DNA from: CAZKJL01 sp964611095
Lineage (GTDB): Bacteria > Patescibacteriota > Gracilibacteria > Peribacterales > Peribacteraceae
DNA: 25,274 nt
Reading direction: 5' to 3'
Assembly (NCBI GenBank): GCA_964611095.1
Contig: CAZSWJ010000017.1
Span: 1-25,274 of the forward strand
The notes under the pieces were generated by a model. It searched no databases and was not told the origin of the DNA. It saw nothing but the letters and a program-made list of their open reading frames with translations. Position numbers and translations under genes: made by a program. Below, piece after piece: positions 20,390 through 25,274 of the stretch (positions within the stretch are counted from its first letter, which is position 1; every line of letters begins with the position of its first letter).

Positions 20390-20773
20390 TCATTTTTTCC
20401 TTTGATCAAGCGCCAGAGAGGCCAAATCGCATGCCGCACGGGCATCCGGGTCGGATTCCATTCCGGAAGCCTGTTTGGTGGTGTATCGCTCGTCCAAAAG
20501 CGTCATCGGAAGTCCGGTTTTTTCTTCCAGAATCTTCACGATTTTTTTTACGAAATTCGCCTGCTCCCCCTCCGTTCCTTGGGGCAAGCGCGGCAAGCCG
20601 ATGATCAGTTCTGAAATATTTTTCTGCTTCACGACCTCGCAAATTTTTTCGACGAGCGCTTCGTCGGTCTTGTGATGGAACGTGTCGAGCGCCATCACGA
20701 AACCCGAACCCGAGTCTCCGACTGCGAGACCGGTTCGCCTTTTTCCGATGTCCACCGCGAGAAGGAAACTCAT
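20390..20773 (-). CDS. ruvX: Holliday-junction resolvase-like / pre-16S rRNA nuclease YqgF
   Basis: A 127 aa RNase H-fold nuclease. LAVDIGKRRTGLAVGD gives the first catalytic Asp and the family's opening strand pair. ELIIGLPRLPQGTEGEQA is the central motif, and LLDERYTTKQA holds the second acidic residue; a third Asp lies in DPDARAACDLASLAL. Length is slightly below the usual 135-150 aa. The family matures the 5' end of 16S rRNA in E. coli. Its ATG overlaps the rpsT stop by four bases (ATGA), so the two are translationally coupled, pairing a ribosomal protein of the 30S subunit with a 16S processing enzyme. Confidence 0.9.
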   Translation of the reverse strand: MSFLLAVDIGKRRTGLAVGDSGSGFVMALDTFHHKTDEALVEKICEVVKQKNISELIIGLPRLPQGTEGEQANFVKKIVKILEEKTGLPMTLLDERYTTKQASGMESDPDARAACDLASLALDQRKK

Positions 20774-21042
20774 GCAGCTTTTTTCTTCGGGCTCAACGAG
20801 CGAGCCAAAAGAGACTTCTTCTTCGCCGCGTTCTTCCAGTGAATGATGTTCTTCTTGGCGGCGGTGTCGATGGCCTTCATGGCGAGGGGCATCACTTTCA
20901 CGGCCTCGGTCGTCTTACCGTCGCGAGCGAGTTCCTGCACTTTGCGCATGAGCGTCTTCATCGCCGTTTTGTATGGCTGACGACGAGCTCGGCGCTCTTC
21001 GGATTGACGTGCGTCTTTGATGGAAGCTTGCAGGACGGGCAT
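20770..21042 (-). CDS. rpsT: Ribosomal protein S20
   Basis: A 90 aa basic 30S protein that binds the 5' and 3' minor domains of 16S rRNA. The C-terminal half, MKAIDTAAKKNIIHWKNAAK then KKSLLARSL, is the typical S20 signature. The N-terminus, MPVLQASIKDARQSEERR, is a divergent form of the usual basic, serine-containing helix, yet of the right length. A good promoter (TTGACT-N17-TACTCT) lies 11 bases before the ATG, leaving a leader of about four bases. This leaves no room for the S20 autoregulatory leader seen in E. coli. ruvX follows with an ATGA overlap. Confidence 0.88.
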   Translation of the reverse strand: MPVLQASIKDARQSEERRARRQPYKTAMKTLMRKVQELARDGKTTEAVKVMPLAMKAIDTAAKKNIIHWKNAAKKKSLLARSLSPKKKAA

Positions 21043-21053
21043 AAAGCTGAGGC

Positions 21054-21082
21054 AGAGTACGGAAGGGCGCGGACTAAGTCAA
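21054..21082 (-). promoter_or_regulatory. Promoter of rpsT-ruvX
   Basis: On the minus strand TTGACT (21082-21077), a 17-bp spacer and TACTCT (21059-21054), then 11 bases to the ATG. Predicted leader is about four bases. Confidence 0.6.
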
Positions 21083-21141
21083 TACCCCGTCTGTGGAGGT
21101 TACAGGTGCAGTGGGAAAGTTCGTAAGTGCAAAAGTGTCAG

Positions 21142-21180
21142 AAGTGCGTACGTATGACTTCCTCTCATACTTACGCACTT
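21142..21180 (-). repeat. 16-bp imperfect inverted repeat after the lipoprotein gene
   Basis: AAGTGCGTACGTATGA (21142-21157) pairs with TCATACTTACGCACTT (21165-21180), one mismatch and a seven-base loop, within a run of short repeats of the type AAGT-CGAAAGT / GTAAGTGC (about 21115-21202). It starts 22 bases after the lipoprotein stop. Without a T-run it is not a clear intrinsic terminator. The repeated motif suggests a small repeat family. The rest of the 160-bp gap holds the rpsT promoter. Confidence 0.5.
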
Positions 21181-21202
21181 TCGAACTTCTTAACTTTCGT
21201 AC

Positions 21203-22651
21203 TTAATTCTGCATCGTCATGAGGGCGGACATCGCATCGGCCTGAAGCTGCTCGAAGGGCACGAAAGCCGGCTTTTCCACGCTCAGGGAGTTCAGCGGCT
21301 CGCGGAGAACGCCGAAGTCTCCTTTGATGAACGAGGCACCGTTCATGGTGGAAGCAGCCGACACGGTCATCTTGAGCGTATCGAACTTGGCTCCCGACAA
21401 CTCCACGAGGAAGGTGGGCACGGTCACGTGCAACTTGTCCTTCGTGATATCGATGACGCCGTTTGCGAGAGAGAGGCTGGTCTTGGATGCTTCCTTCACG
21501 TCGAATCCGATGACGGCCTCGGTCTTGCCCGTGTCGGCGTTCATGACGGTGATGTCCACGCGCGTCGCCGTGATTTTGCCGGAGGCGATCGTTTTGCCAT
21601 TCAGCGTCATGACGAATTCTCCGTTCTTCATGACGAACGACAATTCTTCTTTCGCTTCGGATTCCGTCATCGTGACGCTGACGTTGGAACCGTCTTGAAT
21701 GACGGCGTTCAAGTGACCGACGAGAGCTCCGGACTCGGAGTAGAAGTCGCCGTCGAAGCCGCGGAATTCGTGCGTCGTTTTGTCGGCGCTGATGATTCCT
21801 TTGGCCGCACCCACTTTCTTGAGGTACTCGGGATTCGGTCCGACGAGTTCCTGCACCTGCTGCCCGAAGGCGGGGTTCTGCATCTGCCTCTCCCACGAGG
21901 GGCCCGAGGCTTCTTTCATGTATTGCACGAACGCGCGAACGCTTTCGTGGATCTTCTGCTTGTCCGACTCCACGCGGATCTGCACCAAGCCGTCTTTCTC
22001 GGGCAGAAGCTCGATCCCTTTCCAGAGGTGCATGTTGCCCCACAGTTTCTTGAGAGCCGCGGGAGTCACCTTCGCACCACCCATGGTCTGAGCGATGGTT
22101 TCTTCGATGGTCGTGACGGGTTGGCCGTTTTGCTTCGCGGTGTCCGCCAGCATCTTGTTGGCTTCGTCGAACGTGATGCCGTACCAGCGAGCCGCCATCT
22201 CCGCAGGGATGGAGAACGGTTGAGGAACCGCGGAGCCGACGTAATCGGCTTTCGCGATGTTGAACGAGACGGTGCGTGCGACGATGCGCAGGCTCAAGTT
22301 CACGGCGACTTCCGTGGGTCCTTCGGCGGATTTCGCTTTCGGCGCGGATCCGTAGACGATTTTGAGAACGAGATCGACGAGAGGATTCTTTTCCGACGAC
22401 ACGTCGGAGCTCGCAACGAAATCTACGGTGAGATCGGCCGGGCTCGTGAGGAGATCTTTCATCGGTTCGGCGTGCAGGGACAGATTCATCGTGGTCTTGG
22501 ATTTCTCGGGCTTTTCGATGAAGCGCGCGTTCTCCATGGCCTTGCTCACCATGGCGTCATGCATTTTTTGGAGCTCCTTGTCGGCGGGAGTTCCTCCGCA
22601 TGCGGAGAGCAGGAAGATGGCGAGGGTCAGCGGCAAAAGCGAGCGTTTCAT
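21203..22651 (-). CDS. Large lipoprotein of unknown function
   Basis: A 482 aa secreted lipoprotein. The signal peptide MKRSLLPLTLAIFLLSAC ends in a lipobox (LSAC) with the lipidated Cys at residue 18. The mature part has a helical, Lys/Glu-rich first half, and a beta-rich second half with repeated short strands such as VSVTMTESEAKEELSFVM and GEFVMTLNGKTIASGKITAT, as in beta-sandwich surface proteins. I start at the ATG at 22651; the open frame upstream adds 26 residues that would spoil the signal peptide. No family is recognised. It is divergent from glmS with a palindrome-rich 80-bp gap. Likely anchored on the outer face of the membrane. Confidence 0.75.
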   Translation of the reverse strand: MKRSLLPLTLAIFLLSACGGTPADKELQKMHDAMVSKAMENARFIEKPEKSKTTMNLSLHAEPMKDLLTSPADLTVDFVASSDVSSEKNPLVDLVLKIVYGSAPKAKSAEGPTEVAVNLSLRIVARTVSFNIAKADYVGSAVPQPFSIPAEMAARWYGITFDEANKMLADTAKQNGQPVTTIEETIAQTMGGAKVTPAALKKLWGNMHLWKGIELLPEKDGLVQIRVESDKQKIHESVRAFVQYMKEASGPSWERQMQNPAFGQQVQELVGPNPEYLKKVGAAKGIISADKTTHEFRGFDGDFYSESGALVGHLNAVIQDGSNVSVTMTESEAKEELSFVMKNGEFVMTLNGKTIASGKITATRVDITVMNADTGKTEAVIGFDVKEASKTSLSLANGVIDITKDKLHVTVPTFLVELSGAKFDTLKMTVSAASTMNGASFIKGDFGVLREPLNSLSVEKPAFVPFEQLQADAMSALMTMQN

Positions 22652-22668
22652 GGAAGAAGAGGAACAAG

Positions 22669-22708
22669 GTAGAATGCGAATGTCGGATCGAAATCGATCC
22701 CATTCTAC
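22669..22708. promoter_or_regulatory. Nested inverted repeats between lipoprotein gene and glmS
   Basis: GTAGAATG (22669-22676) and CATTCTAC (22701-22708) are an 8-bp inverted repeat. Inside is GGATCGA-AA-TCGATCC (22685-22700). Each arm carries TAGAAT, the hexamer used as -10 of mraY, one per strand, so overlapping divergent promoters are possible; no matching -35 is seen. A regulator binding the inner palindrome could control both genes. Confidence 0.4.
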
Positions 22709-22731
22709 ACGTTTTCCTTCCATTGCCATTT

Positions 22732-24507
22732 ATGTGTGGAATCTTCGGATACATCGGGACGCGTGACGATGCAGGGTCACTCGTCATCAAGGGGCTGAAG
22801 AATTTGGAGTACCGCGGATACGATTCCTGGGGTGTCGCGCTCCGCAAGGAAGACGGCACGCTCAGAGTCGGCAAAGACATCGGCAAGATCGGCGCCGTGA
22901 AGCCGGAAGATTACGCGGAGAAATCCCACCTCGCCATCGCACACTCGCGCTGGGCAACGCACGGCGGCGTCACGAAAGAGAACGCGCACCCGCATTTCAG
23001 TTGCGACGAGCGCATCGCCGTCGTTCACAACGGCATCATCGAGAACTTCGCCGAGCTACGTGCCGAGCTCAAGAAGAAAGGACACACGTTCAAATCCGAG
23101 ACGGACACCGAGGTCATCCCCCACCTCATCGAAGAGATCCTGAAGACGGGCGTGACGCTCGCAGAGGCTACCAGAGCCGCTTGCAAGCGCTTTCACGGCC
23201 GCTACGCCATCTTGGTCATGGACAAGGAATCCAAGGGACTCGTCGCCGCGCGCACGGGCTCCCCTCTCATCGTCGGTGTCGGCAAAAAAGAATGCTTCAT
23301 CGCATCGGACATTCCCGCATTCTTGGAACACACGCGCACGGTGCAGTATTTGGATGACGGTGAGATGATCGTCGTGGACAACGGCGTCATCACATTCCTC
23401 GACATCGAAACGGGTGCCGAGCGAAAGAAGCGTCTCGTGGAAATCGACTGGGAAGTGAAAGACGCGGAGAAGGGAGAGTATGAGCACTACATGCTCAAGG
23501 AAATCATGGATCAGAAAGAATCCATCCGTCGCGCCGTTCACCAGGACGACAAGGAAATCATGGAAGTGGCGAAGGCCATCGAGACGTGTCTCGGCTGCAT
23601 CCTCACCGCGTGCGGCACGGCGGGCAAAGTGTGCATGGCCGCCGACTACTTCTTCTCCGTCGTCGCGAAGCGCCACGTGAACTTCGCGCCGGCGAGCGAG
23701 TTCCCCATCTACCACCACTTCCTCAAGCCCGAGAGTCTCATCATCGTCGTGAGCCAGAGCGGAGAAACTGCCGATGTCCTGGAGGCCATCAAAGTGGCAA
23801 AAAAGGCTGGTTCAAAGGTTCTGGCGATCACGAACGTCGAAGGTTCTTCCATCGCTCGCGCCGCGGACTTCACGCTCCTCATCAATGCCGGACCGGAGAA
23901 AGCGGTGGCCTCAACGAAGGCCGCGACGGGACAGATGGCCGTGCTTCTTCTCATCGCACACGCGGTCGCCGGAAAACTGAACGTCGGTCGTCAGCTTTTG
24001 CAGGAAACCGGCGGGCAGATCAACGACATGTTGAACCCGCGCTACGTGCAACACATTCGCGGTGTCGCCGAGGCGATCCACACGCACGACAACATGTACA
24101 TCATCGGCAAGGGTTGGAACTATCCGATGGCACTCGAGAGCGCCATCAAGATTCAGGAAGTGAGTTACATTCACGCCGAAGGTTTTGCCGCGGGAGAGCT
24201 GAAGCACGGACCCATCGCGCTCATCGAAAAAGGCACGCCGTGCATCGCGCTCATGGGCAACGACGAGTTCACCGCCGACATGATCAGCAACATCATGGAG
24301 CTCCGCGCACGCGGCGCCATGATCATCGGCATTGCGCCGAAGAAGCATGACGTGTTCGATCACTGGATCAAGGTTCCCGATGCGGGCTCTGCCCAGCCGA
24401 TCGTCAACGTCATCCCCATCCAGATTTTGGCTTACTTGCTCGCGATTCTGCGCGGCAGGGACCCGGATATGCCGCGAAACCTTGCGAAGAGTGTGACGGT
24501 GAAATAG
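22732..24507 (+). CDS. glmS: Glutamine-fructose-6-phosphate aminotransferase (isomerising)
   Basis: A 591 aa enzyme making glucosamine-6-phosphate from fructose-6-phosphate and glutamine, the entry to UDP-GlcNAc and peptidoglycan. The start is fixed by the need for Cys right after Met: MCGIFGYIG, where Cys2 is the glutaminase nucleophile. EYRGYDSWGVAL, AHSRWATHG and NGIIENF complete the glutaminase domain (to about residue 240). Two SIS domains follow, with VSQSGETADVLEA and ASTKAATGQMAVLLL, then AEGFAAGELKHGPIALIEKG and the C-terminal PRNLAKSVTV. Length is slightly under the usual 600-610. The short leader (under 60 bases) leaves no room for a glmS ribozyme. Its sugar substrate would come from fbp. 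Confidence 0.96.
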   Translation: MCGIFGYIGTRDDAGSLVIKGLKNLEYRGYDSWGVALRKEDGTLRVGKDIGKIGAVKPEDYAEKSHLAIAHSRWATHGGVTKENAHPHFSCDERIAVVHNGIIENFAELRAELKKKGHTFKSETDTEVIPHLIEEILKTGVTLAEATRAACKRFHGRYAILVMDKESKGLVAARTGSPLIVGVGKKECFIASDIPAFLEHTRTVQYLDDGEMIVVDNGVITFLDIETGAERKKRLVEIDWEVKDAEKGEYEHYMLKEIMDQKESIRRAVHQDDKEIMEVAKAIETCLGCILTACGTAGKVCMAADYFFSVVAKRHVNFAPASEFPIYHHFLKPESLIIVVSQSGETADVLEAIKVAKKAGSKVLAITNVEGSSIARAADFTLLINAGPEKAVASTKAATGQMAVLLLIAHAVAGKLNVGRQLLQETGGQINDMLNPRYVQHIRGVAEAIHTHDNMYIIGKGWNYPMALESAIKIQEVSYIHAEGFAAGELKHGPIALIEKGTPCIALMGNDEFTADMISNIMELRARGAMIIGIAPKKHDVFDHWIKVPDAGSAQPIVNVIPIQILAYLLAILRGRDPDMPRNLAKSVTVK

Positions 24508-24536
24508 ATCAACATGAAAGATTCTTCGCCGTAGGG

Positions 24537-25043
24537 CTAATTATTGGTTTTTTCTTCAGACTCCAAATTCCCCTCAAAAAAAGCGAGCGAATCTTGAACC
24601 CAGGCCTCAAGTGCTTTTCGTACAAGTTCGTCGTTATCCAGATCTTCCGGGTATAAGTAATCTGTGGTTTCCATTGCCATTTTCTTTATTTCATCGAGGT
24701 AACTTTGCTCATGGCTCATACGGAGTCCTTCAATGAACAGAGTGGCAACTTTGTCCCGCAATACGCAGGATATTTCGTCCCATTGCCATACTGCCTCATT
24801 TGCGGATCTCAAGAGGCGAATTTTTAACTCTCGTTTCAGACGATAAACGTCGGCCAATGAAATTCTCCATTTACTCCCATCTTCATCCAAAAATGATAGT
24901 TCCCCACCCTCCGCATGCTCTTGTGTGCGAATTATATTTAAAGCCATTTCTAGATCCTCGTCGTCGGCATGCAATTCTACGCGCGTTTGGTGCAGATTCA
25001 CCAAATCCTCCTTAAACCGCTCAGAGGGCTTTTGTTCGCTCAT
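24537..25043 (-). CDS. Unknown acidic protein
   Basis: A 168 aa protein with no recognised family, signal or membrane helix. It is rich in Glu and Asp and looks mostly helical: ERFKEDLVNLHQTRVEL, a middle ADVYRLKRELKIRLLRSANE coil, and a C-terminal helix pair around DNDELVRKALEAW. Base composition is more AT-rich than the housekeeping genes, which may point to transfer. The start is the ATG at 25043 because a promoter (TTGACT-N18-TATTAT) ends six bases before it; the in-frame ATG at 25058 would lie inside the promoter. It converges on glmS (29 bp between stops). A copy of the dispersed repeat lies just upstream. Confidence 0.65.
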   Translation of the reverse strand: MSEQKPSERFKEDLVNLHQTRVELHADDEDLEMALNIIRTQEHAEGGELSFLDEDGSKWRISLADVYRLKRELKIRLLRSANEAVWQWDEISCVLRDKVATLFIEGLRMSHEQSYLDEIKKMAMETTDYLYPEDLDNDELVRKALEAWVQDSLAFFEGNLESEEKTNN

Positions 25044-25049
25044 AAAATT

Positions 25050-25079
25050 ATAATACAATATATATTACTAATAAGTCAA
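25050..25079 (-). promoter_or_regulatory. Promoter of the 168 aa protein gene
   Basis: On the minus strand TTGACT (25079-25074), an 18-bp spacer and TATTAT (25055-25050), then six bases to the ATG at 25043, predicting a leaderless mRNA. TATAAT three bases before the ATG overlaps but is poorly placed. Confidence 0.6.
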
Positions 25080-25113
25080 ATACGTCCATAGATTCCCAGA
25101 AGCAGCAGGTCAT

Positions 25114-25229
25114 GTCCTTTCTTTGTCAGCGCGACAAAGAAAGGACGAAAGAAAGCGCTGCGCGCCGATACCCCCCCCCCCCCCCCCCCCCCCCCCGCTG
25201 CGGCGCGCTCCATCCCTTGGGATGTGGAT
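25114..25229 (-). repeat. Dispersed G-tract/hairpin repeat, copy 2 (inverted)
   Basis: Reading the minus strand: the CATCCC-AA-GGGATG hairpin, GCGCGCC, a run of 26 G (26 C on the plus strand, 25171-25196), GGCGCGC, then a perfect 14-bp hairpin with arms GTCCTTTCTTTGTC and GACAAAGAAAGGAC (25114-25127 with 25133-25146). Module order and most sequence match copy 1 at 941-1043. The arms differ at matching positions, so pairing is kept. The remaining bases to the window end (25230-25274) hold nothing I can assign. Confidence 0.8.
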
Positions 25230-25274
25230 TCACACGCTCGTAGTTCCTTGCACTCTTTGCAATCATTGCATCCC

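Noticed and set aside
22709..22731. glmS ribozyme upstream of glmS
   Set aside because: The gap to the divergent gene is 80 bp, too short for the ribozyme core, and none of its conserved segments is visible.
25171..25196. CRISPR array or tandem repeat
   Set aside because: It is a pure homopolymer inside a repeat element. No repeat-spacer structure exists anywhere in the window.
1..25274. Alternative genetic code with TGA as glycine, as in some Patescibacteria
   Set aside because: TGA ends nadK, rpsT, ruvX and the four-helix protein at natural protein ends, and no gene has internal TGA.

Overview
The window looks like chromosomal DNA of a reduced-genome bacterium, most likely of the Patescibacteria/CPR, with a Peregrinibacteria/Peribacteria-type lineage as my best guess. 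This rests on compact housekeeping genes, many lineage-specific small membrane proteins, almost no Shine-Dalgarno sites, a short PilB-type ATPase, and a C-terminal four-cysteine 'CPAGFYC' motif that I associate with such genomes. The placement is an inference; no rRNA is present to confirm it. TGA, TAA and TAG all act as stops, so the standard bacterial code applies. Most of the window is GC-rich; the 1768-3612 block is clearly AT-rich.

Layout. 1-1762: a heparan-alpha-glucosaminide acetyltransferase-like membrane protein (minus), a 0.5 kb gene-free stretch with a dispersed G-tract/hairpin repeat and a candidate structured RNA, then a plus-strand two-gene cassette (83 aa and a 32 aa single-helix peptide) behind a palindrome that also occurs upstream of recA. 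1768-4777: an AT-rich pair (HEPN-type protein and three-helix membrane protein) attached to the end of tyrS. 4807-8654: a RluA/RluD-type pseudouridine synthase facing a FecR/Ig-like membrane protein and a PilB-type ATPase. 8712-12207: two lineage-specific proteins, NAD kinase, and a divergent two-gene membrane/cytosolic pair. 12204-18033: fbp, gap, mraY, dnaB and recA, all minus. 18171-22651: a membrane-anchored Cys-motif protein, a sigma-region-4/winged-helix regulator with a long structured leader, ruvX-rpsT and a large lipoprotein. 22732-25043: glmS (plus) and an unknown 168 aa protein (minus), followed by a second, inverted copy of the dispersed repeat.

Regulation. In six genes a -10-like hexamer ends exactly six bases before the ATG (83 aa gene, PilB-type ATPase, 340 aa protein, nadK, gap, 168 aa protein), and four of these have a -35 at 17-18 bp. 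This predicts leaderless transcripts. Genes with real leaders tend to have pyrimidine-rich tracts before the ATG instead of a Shine-Dalgarno site. The palindrome GTGTAC-N4-GTACAC overlaps the -10 of the 83 aa gene and recurs upstream of recA, suggesting an SOS (LexA-type) operator.

The main candidates for undescribed biology are: (1) the putative SOS-controlled 83 aa/32 aa cassette; (2) the dispersed repeat whose hairpin arms co-vary between its two copies; (3) a candidate plus-strand structured RNA at about 1065-1313; (4) the 147-base structured leader of the sigma-region-4 protein; and (5) the HEPN plus membrane-protein island behind tyrS.
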